Positions 49,369 through 61,253 of a stretch of DNA of 64,000 nucleotides are shown in pieces. Within the stretch, counting starts at the first letter, position 1; each line of letters begins with the position of its first letter. Source of the DNA: Odiellus spinosus (Eukaryota; Arthropoda; Arachnida; Opiliones; Phalangiidae); contig OY987227.1 in assembly GCA_963920705.1 (NCBI GenBank), forward strand, positions 1,736,001 through 1,800,000, written 5' to 3'. The translations under genes were made by a program, and so were the position numbers. The notes under the pieces are model-generated. The model worked only from the letters and a program-made list of their open reading frames with translations. It ran no database searches and was not told where the DNA came from.

Positions 49369-50856
49369 TTATTTTCAATAGAAGAGTTATTTTCAATTGA
49401 AGAGTTATTTTCAATTGAAGAGTTATTTTCAATTGAAGAGTTATTTTCAATTGAAGAGTTATTTTCAATTGAAGAGTTATTTTCAATTGAAGAGTTATTT
49501 TCAATTGAAGAGTTATTTTCAATTGAAGAGTTATTTTCAATTGAAGAGTTATTTTCAATTGAAGAGTTATTTTCAATTGAAGAGTTATTTTCAATTGAAG
49601 AGTTATTTTCAATTGAAGAGTTATTTTCAATTGAAGAGTTATTTTCAATTGAAGAGTTATTTTCAATTGAAGAGTTATTTTCAATTGAAGAGTTATTTTT
49701 AATTGAAGAGTTATTTTCAATTGAAGAGTTATTTTCAATTGAAGAGTTATTTTCAATCGTAGAGTTATTTTCAATCGAAGAGTTATTTTCAATTAAAGAG
49801 TTATTTTCAATTGAAGAGTTATTTTCAATTGAAGAGTTATTTTCAATTGAAGAGTTATTTTCAATTGAAGAGTTATTTTCAATTGAAGAGTTATTTTCAA
49901 TTGAAGAGTTATTTTCAATTGAAGAGTTATTTTCAATTGAAGAGATATTTTCAATTGAAGAGGTATTTTCAATTAAAGGGCTATTTTCAATTGAAGAGTT
50001 ATTTTCAATTGAAGAGTTTTTTTCAATTGAAGAGTTATTTTCAATCGTAGAGTTATTTTCAATCGAAGAGTTATTTTCAATTAAAGAGTTATTTTCAATC
50101 GAAGAGTTATTTTCAATTGAAGAGTTATTTTCAATTGAAGAGTTATTTTCAATTGAAGAGTTATTTTCAATTGAAGAGTTATTTTCAATTGAAGAGTTAT
50201 TTTCAATTGAAGAGTTATTTTCCATTGAAGAGTTATTTTCAATTGAAGGGTTATTTTCAATTGAAGGGTGATTTTCAATTGAAGAGTTATTTTCAATTGA
50301 AGGGTTATTTTCAATTGAAGAGTTATTTTCAATTGAAGAGTTATTTTCAATTGAAGAGTTATTTTCAATTAAAGAGTTATTTTCAATTGAAGAGTTATTT
50401 TCAATTGAAGAGTTATTTTCAATTGAAGAGTTATTTTCAATTGAAGAGTTATTTTCAATTGAAGAGTTATTTTCAATTGAAGAGTTATTTTCAATTGAAG
50501 AGTTATTTTCAATTGAAGAGTTATTTTCAATTGAAGAGTTATTTTCAATTGAAGAGTTATTTTCAATTGAAGAGTTATTTTCAATTGAAGAGTTATTTTC
50601 AATTGAAGAGTTATTTTCAATTGAAGAGTTATTTTCAATCGAAGAGTTATTTTCAATCGAAGAGTTATTTTCAATCGAAGAGTTATTTTCAATTAAAGAG
50701 TTATTTTCAATTGAAGAGTTATTTTCCATTGAAGAGTTATTTTCAATTGAAGGGTTATTTTCAATTGAAGGGTTATTTTCAATTGAAGAGTTATTTTCAA
50801 TTGAAGGGTTATTTTCAATTGAAAAGTTATTTTCAATTAAAGGGTTATTTTCAATT

Positions 50857-51018
50857 GAAAAGTTATTTTCAATTGAAAAGTTATTTTCAATTGAAAAGTT
50901 ATTTTCAATTGAAAAGTTATTTTCAATTGAAAAGTTATTTTCAATTGAAAAGTTATTTTCAATTGAAAAGTTATTTTCAATTGAAAAGTTATTTTCAATT
51001 GAAAAGTTATTTTCAATA
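50857..51018 (+). repeat. GAAAAG-variant run, 9 units
   Basis: Ends in GATTAA/ACCGAAG; follows the CAATTAAAGGGTTA unit like its relatives. Confidence 0.93.
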
Positions 51019-51882
51019 GAAGATTAATTTTCAACCGAAGATTTATTTTCAATTGAAGAGTTATTTTCAATTGAAGAGTTATTTTCAATTGAAGAGTTAT
51101 TTTCAATTGAAGAGTTATTTTCAATTGAAGAGTTATTTACAATTGAAGAGATATTTTCAATTGAAGAGGTATTTTCAATTAAAGGGCTATTTTCAATTGA
51201 AGAGTTATTTTCAATTGAAGAGTTTTTTTCAATTGAAGAGTTATTTTAAATCGTAGAGTTATTTTCAATCGAAGAGTTATTTTCAATTAAAGAGTTATTT
51301 TCAATCGAAGAGTTATTTTCAATTGAAGAGTTATTTTCAATTGAAGAGTTATTTTCAATTGAAGAGTTATTTTCAATTGAAGAGTTATTTTCAATTGAAG
51401 AGTTATTTTCAATTGAAGAGTTATTTTCCATTGAAGAGTTATTTTCAATTGAAGGGTTATTTTCAATTGAAGGGTGATTTTCAATTGAAGAGTTATTTTC
51501 AATTGAAGGGTTATTTTCAATTGAAGAGTTATTTTCAATTGAAGAGTTATTTTCAATTGAAGAGTTATTTTCAATTGAAAAGTTATTTTCAATTGAAGAG
51601 TTATTTTCAATTGAAGAGTTATTTTCAATTGAAGAGTTATTTTCAATTGAAGTGTTATTTTCAATTGAAGAGTTATTTTCAATTAAAGAGTTATTTTCAA
51701 TTGAAGAGTTATTTTCAATTGAAGAGTTATTTTCAATTGAAGAGTTATTTTCAATTGAAGAGTTATTTTCAATTGAAGAGTTATTTTCAATTGAAGAGTT
51801 ATTTTCAATTGAAGAGTTATTTTCCATTGAAGAGTTATTTTCAATTGAAGGGTTATTTTCAATTGAAGAGTTATTTTCAATT

Positions 51883-51972
51883 GAAAAGTTATTTTCAATT
51901 GAAAAGTTATTTTCAATTGAAAAGTTATTTTCAATTGAAAAGTTATTTTCAATTGAAAAGTTATTTTCAATA
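51883..51972 (+). repeat. GAAAAG-variant run, 5 units
   Basis: Shortest of the AATAATAG-closed runs (8, 9, 6 and 5 units). Confidence 0.93.
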
Positions 51973-53433
51973 ATAGATTAATTTTCAACCGAAGATTTAT
52001 TTTCAATTGAAGAGTTATTTTCAATTGAAGAGTTATTTTCAATTGAAGAGTTATTTTCAATTGAAGAGTTATTTTCAATTGAAGAGTTATTTTCAATTGA
52101 AGAGTTATTTTCAATTGAAGAGTTATTTTCAATTGAAGAGTTATTTTCAATTGAAGAGTTATTTTCAATTGAAGAGTTATTTTCAATTGAAGAGTTATTT
52201 TCAATTGAAGAGATATTTTCAATTGAAGAGGTATTTTCAATTAAAGGACTATTTTCAATCGAAGAGTTATTTTCAATCGAAGAGTTATTTTCAATCGAAG
52301 AGTTATTTTCAATCGAAGAGTTATTTTCAATCGTAGAGTTATTTTCAATCGAAGAGTTATTTTCAATTGAAGAGTTATTTTCAATTGAAGATTTATTTTC
52401 AATTGAAGGGTTATTTTCAATTGAAGGGTTATTTTCAATTGAAGGGTTATTTTCAATTGAAGAGTTATTTTCAATTGAAGAGTTATTTTCAATTGAAGAG
52501 TTATTTTCAATTGAAGAGTTATTTTCAATTGAATAGTTATTTTCAATTGAAGAGTTATTTTCAATTGAATAGTTATTTTCAATTGAAGAGTTATTTTCAA
52601 TTGAAGAGTTATTTTCAATTGAAGAGTTATTTTCAATTGAAGAGTTATTTTCAATTGAAGAGTTATTTTCAATTGAAGAGTTATTTTCAATTGAAGAGAT
52701 ATTTTCAATTGAAGAGGTATTTTCAATTAAAGGGCTATTTTCAATTGAAGAGTTATTTTCAATTGAAGAGTTTTTTTCAATTGAAGAGTTATTTTCAATC
52801 GTAGAGTTATTTTCAATCGAAGAGTTATTTTCAATTAAAGAGTTATTTTCAATTGAAGAGTTATTTTCAATTGAAGAGTTATTTTCAATTGAAGAGTTAT
52901 TTTCAATTGAAGTGTTATTTTCAATTGAAGAGTTATTTTCAATTGAAGAGTTATTTTCAATTGAAGAGTTATTTTCAATTGAAGAGATATTTTCAATTGA
53001 AGAGGTATTTTCAATTAAAGGGCTATTTTCAATTGAAGAGTTATTTTCAATCGAAGAGCTATTTTCAATCGAAGAGTTATTTTCAATCGAAGAGTTATTT
53101 TCAATCGTAGAGTTATTTTCAATCGAAGAGTTATTTTCAATCGAAGAGTTATTTTCAATCGAAGAGTTATTTTCAATCGAAGAGTTATTTTCAATTGAAG
53201 AGTTATTTTCAATTGAAGAGTTATTTTCAATTGAAGAGTTATTTTCAATTGAAGAGTTATTTTCAATTGAAGAGTTATTTTCAATTGAAGGGTTATTTTC
53301 AATTGAAGAGTTATTTTCAATTGAAGAGTTATTTTCAATAGAAGAGTTATTTTCAATTGAAGAGTTATTTTCAATTGAAGAGTTATTTTCAATTGAAGAG
53401 TTATTTTCAATTGAAGGGTTATTTCAATTGAAA

Positions 53434-53470
53434 ACTAATTTTCAATGGAAAATTTTTTCCAATGGAAGTG
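53434..53470 (+). repeat. 37-bp diverged marker element, copy 6
   Basis: 4,102 bp after copy 5, with the same GGAAAATTTTTTCC centre. Confidence 0.9.
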
Positions 53471-54328
53471 TTATTTTCAATAGAAGAGTTATTTTCAATT
53501 GAAGAGTTATTTTCAATTGAAGAGTTATTTTCAATTGAAGAGTTATTTTCAATTGAAGAGTTATTTTCAATTGAAGAGTTATTTTCAATTGAAGAGTTAT
53601 TTTCAATTGAAGAGTTATTTTCAATTGAAGAGTTATTTTCAATTGAAGAGTTATTTTCAATTGAAGAGTTATTTTCAATTGAAGAGTTATTTTCAATTGA
53701 AGAGTTATTTTCAATTGAAGAGTTATTTTCAATTGAAGAGTTATTTTCAATTGAAGAGTTATTTTCAATTGAAGAGTTATTTTCAATTGAAGAGTTATTT
53801 TCAATTGAAGAGTTATTTTCAATTGAAGAGTTATTTTCAATTGAAGAGTTATTTTCAATTGAAGAGTTATTTTCAATTGAAGAGTTATTTTCAATTGAAA
53901 AGTTATTTTCAATTGAAGAGTTATTTTCAATTGAAGAGTTATTTTCAATTGAAGAGTTATTTTCAATTGAAGAGTTATTTTCAATTGAAGAGTTATTTTC
54001 AATTGAAGAGTTATTTTCAATTGAAGAGTTATTTTCAATTGAAGAGTTATTTTCAATTGAAGAGTTATTTTCAATTGATGAGTTATTTTCAATTGAAAAG
54101 TTATTTTCAATTGAAGAGTTATTTTCAATTGAAGAATTATTTTCAATTGAAGAGTTATTTTCAATTGAAGAGTTATTTTCAATCGAAGAGTTATTTTCAA
54201 TCGAAGAGTTATTTTCAATCGAAGAGTTATTTTCAATCGAAGAGTTATTTTCAATTAAAGAGTTATTTTCAATCGAAGAGTTATTTTCCATTGAAGAGTT
54301 ATTTTCAATTGAAGGGTTATTTTCAATT

Positions 54329-54508
54329 GAAAAGTTATTTTCAATTGAAAAGTTATTTTCAATTGAAAAGTTATTTTCAATTGAAAAGTTATTTTCAATT
54401 GAAAAGTTATTTTCAATTGAAAAGTTATTTTCAATTGAAAAGTTATTTTCAATTGAAAAGTTATTTTCAATTGAAAAGTTATTTTCAATTGAAAAGTTAT
54501 TTTCAATT
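54329..54508 (+). repeat. GAAAAG-variant run, 10 units
   Basis: Unlike the other long runs it does not end in GATTAA/ACCGAAG but returns to GAAGAG, a TTTTTTT unit and CAATCG/TCGTAG units. Confidence 0.92.
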
Positions 54509-54650
54509 GAAGAGTTATTTTCAATTGAAGAGTTTTTTTCAATCGAAGAGTTATTTTCAATCGTAGAGTTATTTTCAATCGAAGAGTTATTTTCAATCGA
54601 AGAGTTATTTTCAATCGTAGAGTTATTTTCAATCGAAGAGTTATTTTCAA

Positions 54651-55280
54651 TTGAAGAGTTATTTTCAATTGAAGAGTTATTTTCAATTGAAGAGTTATTT
54701 TCAATTGAAGAGTTATTTTCAATTGAAGAGTTATTTTCAATTGAAGAGTTATTTTCAATTGAAGAGTTATTTTCAATTGAAGAGTTATTTTCAATTGAAG
54801 AGTTATTTTCAATTGAAGAGATATTTTCAATTGAAGAGGTATTTTCAATTAAAGGGCTATTTTCAATTGAAGAGTTATTTTCAATCGTAGAGTTATTTTC
54901 AATCGAAGAGTTATTTTCAATTAAAGAGTTATTTTCAATTGAAGAGTTATTTTCAATTGAAGAGTTATTTTCAATTGAAGAGTTATTTTCAATTGAAGAG
55001 TTATTTTCAATTGAAGAGTTATTTTCAATTGAAGAGTTATTTTCAATTGAAGAGTTATTTTCAATTGAAGAGTTATTTTCAATTGAAGAGTTATTTTCAA
55101 TTGAAGAGTTATTTTCAATTGAAGAGTTATTTTCAATTGAAGAGATATTTTCAATTGAAGAGGTATTTTCAATTAAAGGGCTATTTTCAATCGAAGAGTT
55201 ATTTTCAATCGAAGAGTTATTTTCAATCGGAGAGTTATTTTCAATCGTAGAGTTATTTTCAATCGAAGAGTTATTTTCAA
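54651..55280 (+). repeat. Two-part HOR, 630 bp, copy 1
   Basis: Two ~300-bp halves that both end in GAGATA, GAGGTA, AAAGGGCTA. The first is followed by GAAGAG, TCGTAG, CAATCG, AAAGAG; the second by CAATCG x2, TCGGAG, TCGTAG, CAATCG. The halves alternate. Confidence 0.83.
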
Positions 55281-55874
55281 TTGAAGAGTTATTTTCAATT
55301 GAAGAGTTATTTTCAATTGAAGAGTTATTTTCAATTGAAGAGTTATTTTCAATTGAAGAGTTATTTTCAATTGAAGAGTTATTTTCAATTGAAGAGTTAT
55401 TTTCAATTGAAGAGTTATTTTCAATTGAAGAGTTATTTTCAATTGAAGAGATATTTTCAATTGAAGAGGTATTTTCAATTAAAGAGCTATTTTCAATTGA
55501 AGAGTTATTTTCAATCGTAGAGTTATTTTCAATCGAAGAGTTATTTTCAATTAAAGAGTTATTTTCAATTGAAGAGTTATTTTCAATTGAAGAGTTATTT
55601 TCAATTGAAGAGTTATTTTCAATTGAAGAGTTATTTTCAATTGAAGAGTTATTTTCAATTGAAGAGTTATTTTCAATTGAAGAGTTATTTTCAATTGAAG
55701 AGTTATTTTCAATTGAAGAGTTATTTTCAATTGAAGAGATATTTTCAATTGAAGAGGTATTTTCAATTAAAGGGCTATTTTCAATCGAAGAGTTATTTTC
55801 AATCGAAGAGTTATTTTCAATCGCAGAGTTATTTTCAATCGTAGAGTTATTTTCAATCGAAGAGTTATTTTCAA
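55281..55874 (+). repeat. Two-part HOR, 594 bp, copy 2
   Basis: Same alternation, two units shorter. AAAGAGCTA replaces AAAGGGCTA (near 55,483) and TCGCAG replaces TCGGAG (near 55,822). Confidence 0.83.
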
Positions 55875-56234
55875 TTGAAGAGTTATTTTCAATTGAAGAG
55901 TTATTTTCAATTGAATAGTTATTTTCAATTGAAGGGTTATTTTCAATTGAAGGGTTATTTTCAATTGAATAGTTATTTTCAATTGAAGAGTTATTTTCAA
56001 TTGAAGAGTTATTTTCAATTGAAGAGTTATTTTCAATTGAAGAGTTATTTTCAATTGAAGAGTTATTTTCAATTGAAGAGTTATTTTCAATTGAAGAGTT
56101 ATTTTCAATTGAAGAGATATTTTCAATTGAAGAGGTATTTTCAATTAAAGGGCTATTTTCAATTGAAGAGTTATTTTCAATCGTAGAGTTATTTTCAATC
56201 GAAGAGTTATTTTCAATTAAAGAGTTATTTTCAA
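55875..56234 (+). repeat. Two-part HOR, partial copy 3
   Basis: First half only, interrupted by GAATAG and two GAAGGG units (55,910-55,975), then GAGATA, GAGGTA, AAAGGGCTA, GAAGAG, TCGTAG, CAATCG and AAAGAG. After this the array passes into CCATTG/GAAGGG sequence. Confidence 0.8.
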
Positions 56235-56591
56235 TTGAAGAGTTATTTTCAATTGAAGAGTTATTTTCAATTGAAGAGTTATTTTCAATTGAAGAGTTAT
56301 TTTCAATTGAAGAGTTATTTTCAATTGAAGAGTTATTTTCCATTGAAGAGTTATTTTCAATTGAAGGATTATTTTCAATTGAAGGGTGATTTTCAATTGA
56401 AGGGTTATTTTCAATTGAAGGGTTATTTTCAATTGAAGAGTTATTTTCAATTGAAAAGTTATTTTCAATTGAAGAGTTATTTTCAATTGAAGAGTTATTT
56501 TCAATTGAAGAGTTATTTTCAATTGAAGAGTTATTTTCAATCGAAGAGTTATTTTCAATCGAAGAGTTATTTTCAATCGAAGAGTTATTTT

Positions 56592-57617
56592 CAATTTAAG
56601 AGTTATTTTCAATTAAAGAGTTATTTTCAATTGAAGAGTTATTTTCCATTGAAGAGTTATTTTCAATTGAAGGGTTATTTTCAATTGAAGGGTTATTTTC
56701 AATTGAAGAGTTATTTTCAATTGAAGGGTTATTTTCAATTGAAAAGTTATTTTCAATTGAAAAGTTATTTTCAATTGAAAAGTTATTTTCAATTGAAAAG
56801 TTATTTTCAATTGAAAAGTTATTTTCAATTGAAAAGTTATTTTCAATTGAAAAGTTATTTTCAATTGAAAAGTTATTTTCAATTGAAAAGTTATTTTCAA
56901 TTGAAAAGTTATTTTCAATTGAAAAGTTATTTTCAATTGAAAAGTTATTTTCAATTGAAAAGTTATTTTCAATTGAAAAGTTATTTTCAATTGAAAAGTT
57001 ATTTTCAATTGAAAAGTTATTTTCAATTGAAAAGTTATTTTCAATTGAAAAGTTATTTTCAATTGAAAAGTTATTTTCAATTGAAAAGTTATTTTCAATT
57101 GAAAAGTTATTTTCAATTGAAAAGTTATTTTCAATAGAAGATTAATTTTCAACCGAAGATTTATTTTCAATTGAAGAGTTATTTTCAATTGAAGAGTTAT
57201 TTTCAATTGAAGAGTTATTTTCAATTGAAGAGTTATTTTCAATTGAAGAGTTATTTTCAATTGAAGAGTTATTTTCAATTGAAGAGTTATTTTCAATTGA
57301 AGAGTTATTTTCAATTGAAGAGTTATTTTCAATTGAAGAGTTATTTTCAATTGAAGAGTTATTTTCAATTGAAGAGTTATTTTCAATTGAAGAGTTATTT
57401 TCAATTGAAGAGTTATTTTCAATTGAAGAGTTATTTTCAATTGAAGAGTTATTTTCAATTGAAGAGTTATTTTCAATTGAAGAGTTATTTTCAATTGAAG
57501 AGATATTTTCAATTGAAGAGGTATTTTCAATTAAAGGGCTATTTTCAATCGAAGAGTTATTTTCAATCGAAGAGTTATTTTCAATCGAAGAGTTATTTTC
57601 AATCGAAGAGTTATTTT
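56592..57617 (+). repeat. 1,026-bp HOR, copy 1
   Basis: Between two CAATTTAAG units. Order: CAATTTAAG, AAAGAG, CCATTG, GAAGGG x2, GAAGAG, GAAGGG, 22 GAAAAG units, GATTAA/ACCGAAG, long canonical tract, GAGATA, GAGGTA, AAAGGGCTA, CAATCG x4. Exactly 57 x 18: no short unit, unlike most HORs here. Confidence 0.86.
56741..57136 (+). repeat. GAAAAG-variant run, 22 units
   Basis: Second-longest run in the window. Confidence 0.93.
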
Positions 57618-58526
57618 CAATTTAAGAGTTATTTTCAATTAAAGAGTTATTTTCAATTGAAGAGTTATTTTCCATTGAAGAGTTATTTTCAATTGAAGGG
57701 TTATTTTCAATTGAAGGGTTATTTTCAATTGAAGAGTTATTTTCAATTGAAGGGTTATTTTCAATTGAAAAGTTATTTTCAATTGAAAAGTTATTTTCAA
57801 TTGAAAAGTTATTTTCAATTGAAAAGTTATTTTCAATTGAAAAGTTATTTTCAATTGAAAAGTTATTTTCAATTGAAAAGTTATTTTCAATTGAAAAGTT
57901 ATTTTCAATTGAAAAGTTATTTTCAATTGAAAAGTTATTTTCAATTGAAAAGTTATTTTCAATTGAAAAGTTATTTTCAATTGAAAAGTTATTTTCAATT
58001 GAAAAGTTATTTTCAATTGAAAAGTTATTTTCAATTGAAAAGTTATTTTCAATTGAAAAGTTATTTTCAATTGAAAAGTTATTTTCAATAGAAGATTAAT
58101 TTTCAACCGAAGATTTATTTTCAATTGAAGAGTTATTTTCAATTGAAGAGTTATTTTCAATTGAAGAGTTATTTTCAATTGAAGAGTTATTTTCAATTGA
58201 AGAGTTATTTTCAATTGAAGAGTTATTTTCAATTGAAGAGTTATTTTCAATTGAAGAGTTATTTTCAATTGAAGAGTTATTTTCAATTGAAGAGTTATTT
58301 TCAATTGAAGAGTTATTTTCAATTGAAGAGTTATTTTCAATTGAAGAGTTATTTTCAATTGAAGAGTTATTTTCAATTGAAGAGTTATTTTCAATTGAAG
58401 AGTTATTTTCAATTGAAGAGGTATTTTCAATTGAAGAGGTATTTTCAATTAAAGGGCTATTTTCAATCGAAGAGTTATTTTCAATCGAAGAGTTATTTTC
58501 AATCGAAGAGTTATTTTCAATCGTAG
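57618..58526 (+). repeat. 1,026-bp HOR, copy 2 (shortened)
   Basis: Same order with 18 rather than 22 GAAAAG units, so the offset falls from 1,026 to 954. GAGATA of copy 1 is GAGGTA here (near 58,428), and TCGTAG replaces the last CAATCG. Confidence 0.85.
57767..58090 (+). repeat. GAAAAG-variant run, 18 units
   Basis: Counterpart of the 22-unit run one HOR upstream. Confidence 0.93.
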
Positions 58527-59263
58527 AGTTATTTTCAATCGAAGAGTTATTTTCAATTGAAGAGTTATTTTCAATTGAAGAGTTATTTTCAATTGAATAG
58601 TTATTTTCAATTGAAGGGTTATTTTCAATTGAAGGGTTATTTTCAATTGAAGGGTTATTTTCAATTGAAGAGTTATTTTCAATTGAAGAGTTATTTTCAA
58701 TTGAAGAGTTATTTTCAATTGAAGAGTTATTTTCAATTGAAGAGTTATTTTCAATTGAAGTGTTATTTTCAATTGAAGAGTTATTTTCAATTGAAGAGTT
58801 ATTTTCAATTGAAGAGTTATTTTCAATTGAAGAGATATTTTCAATTGAAGAGGTATTTTCAATTAAAGGGCTATTTTCAATTGAAGAGTTATTTTCAATC
58901 GAAGAGCTATTTTCAATCGAAGAGTTATTTTCAATCGAAGAGTTATTTTCAATCGTAGAGTTATTTTCAATCGAAGAGTTATTTTCAATCGAAGAGTTAT
59001 TTTCAATCGAAGAGTTATTTTCAATCGAAGAGTTATTTTCAATTGAAGAGTTATTTTCAATTGAAGAGTTATTTTCAATTGAAGAGTTATTTTCAATTGA
59101 AGAGTTATTTTCAATTGAAGGGTTATTTTCAATTGAAGAGTTATTTTCAATTGAAGAGTTATTTTCAATAGAAGAGTTATTTTCAATTGAAGAGTTATTT
59201 TCAATTGAAGAGTTATTTTCAATTGAAGAGTTATTTTCAATTGAAGGGTTATTTCAATTGAAA

Positions 59264-59300
59264 ACTAATTTTCAATGGAAAAGTTTTTCCAATGGAAGTG
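59264..59300 (+). repeat. 37-bp diverged marker element, copy 7
   Basis: GGAAAAGTTTTTCC centre as in copies 3 and 4. Followed by GAATAG-free CAATTTAAG units (near 59,330 and 59,364). Confidence 0.9.
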
Positions 59301-60270
59301 TTATTTTCAATAGAAGAGTTATTTTCAATTTAAGAGTTATTTTCAATTGAAGAGTTATTTTCAATTTAAGAGTTATTTTCAATTGAAGAGTTATTTTCAA
59401 TTGAAGAGTTATTTTCAATTGAAGAGTTATTTTCAATTGAAGAGTTATTTTCAATTGAAGAGATATTTTCAATTGAAGAGGTATTTTCAATTAAAGGGCT
59501 ATTTTCAATTGAAGAGCTGTTTTCAATCGAAGAGTTATTTTCAATCGAAGAGTTATTTTCAATCGTAGAGTTATTTTCAATCGAAGAGTTATTTTCAATC
59601 GAAGAGTTATTTTCAATCGAAGAGTTATTTTCAATCGAAGAGTTATTTTCAATCGAAGAGTTATTTTCAATTGAAGAGTTATTTTCAATTGAAGAGTTAT
59701 TTTCAATTGAAGAGTTATTTTCAATTGAAGAGTTATTTTCAATTGAAGAGTTATTTTCAATTGAATAGTTATTTTCAATTGAAGAGTTATTTTCAATTGA
59801 AGAGTTATTTTCAATTGAAGAGTTATTTTCAATTGAAGAGTTATTTTCAATTGAAGGGTTATTTTCAATTGAAGGGTTATTTTCAATTGAAGAGTTATTT
59901 TCAATTGAAGAGTTATTTTCAATTGAAGAGATATTTTCAATTGAAGAGGTATTTTCAATTAAAGGGCTATTTTCAATTGAAGAGTTATTTTCAATCGAAG
60001 AGCTATTTTCAATCGAAGAGTTATTTTCAATCGAAGAGTTATTTTCAATCGTAGAGTTATTTTCAATCGAAGAGTTATTTTCAATCGAAGAGTTATTTTC
60101 AATCGAAGAGTTATTTTCAATCGAAGAGTTATTTTCAATTGAAGAGTTATTTTCAATTGAAGAGTTATTTTCAATTGAAGAGTTATTTTCAATTGAAGAG
60201 TTATTTTCAATTGAAGAGTTATTTTCAATTGAAGGGTTATTTTCAATTGAAGAGTTATTTTCAATTGAAA

Positions 60271-60307
60271 ACTAATTTTCAATGGAAAAGTTTTTCCAAT
60301 GGAAGTG
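60271..60307 (+). repeat. 37-bp diverged marker element, copy 8
   Basis: Not preceded by the usual 17-bp GGGTTATTTC unit; the flank is a full canonical unit. Confidence 0.9.
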
Positions 60308-60389
60308 TTATTTTCAATAGAAGAGTTATTTTCAATTGAAGAGTTATTTTCAATTGAAGAGTTATTTTCAATCGTAGAGTTATTTTCAA

Positions 60390-60713
60390 TCGAAGAGTTA
60401 TTTTCAATCGAAGAGTTATTTTCAATCGAAGAGTTATTTTCAATCGAAGAGTTATTTTCAATCGAAGAGTTATTTTCAATCGAAGAGTTATTTTCAATCG
60501 AAGAGTTATTTTCAATCGAAGAGTTATTTTCAATCGAAGAGTTATTTTCAATCGAAGAGTTATTTTCAATCGAAGAGTTATTTTCAATCGAAGAGTTATT
60601 TTCAATCGAAGAGTTATTTTCAATCGAAGAGTTATTTTCAATCGAAGAGTTATTTTCAATCGAAGAGTTATTTTCAATCGAAGAGTTATTTTCAATCGAA
60701 GAGTTATTTTCAA
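60390..60713 (+). repeat. CAATCG-variant run, 18 units
   Basis: Eighteen consecutive units with TCGA in place of TTGA, following one TCGTAG unit. Elsewhere such units come in groups of one to five, so this is a local expansion and the densest CpG stretch in copy 1. Confidence 0.93.
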
Positions 60714-60790
60714 TTGAAGAGTTATTTTCAATTGAAGAGTTATTTTCAATTGAAGAGTTATTTTCAATTGAAGGGTTATTTCAATTGAAA

Positions 60791-60827
60791 ACTAATTTTC
60801 AATGGAAAAGTTTTTCCAATGGAAGTG
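60791..60827 (+). repeat. 37-bp diverged marker element, copy 9
   Basis: 520 bp after copy 8; the interval is filled mostly by CAATCG units. A private TTGGAG unit follows near 60,856. Confidence 0.9.
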
Positions 60828-61253
60828 TTATTTTCAATAGAAGAGTTATTTTCAATTGGAGAGTTATTTTCAATTGAAGAGTTATTTTCAATTGAAGAGT
60901 TATTTTCAATTGAAGAGTTATTTTCAATTGAAGAGTAATTTTCAATTGAAGAGATATTTTCAATTAAAGGGCTATTTTCAATTGAAGAGCTATTTTCAAT
61001 CGAAGAGTTATTTTCAATCGAAGAGTTATTTTCAATCGTAGAGTTATTTTCAATCGAAGAGTTATTTTCAATCGAAGAGTTATTTTCAATCGAAGAGTTA
61101 TTTTCAATCGAAGAGTTATTTTCAATTGAAGAGTTATTTTCAATTGAAGGGTTATTTTCAATTGAAGAGTTATTTTCAATTGAAGAGTTATTTTCAATTG
61201 AAGAGTTATTTTCAATTGAAGAGTTATTTTCAATTGAAGAGTTATTTTCAATT

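Larger units (their letters stand above)
51042..53470 (+). repeat. 4,102-bp-offset duplication of 46,940-49,368
   Basis: Landmarks repeat at +4,102 (GAAGTG at 47,550 and 51,652; AATAATAG; GAAGTG at 48,810 and 52,912; marker). The offset drops to +4,084 after a GAAAAG run one unit shorter, then returns to +4,102 after a canonical run one unit longer. The shared private base in the marker shows this is a recent duplication. Confidence 0.87.
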
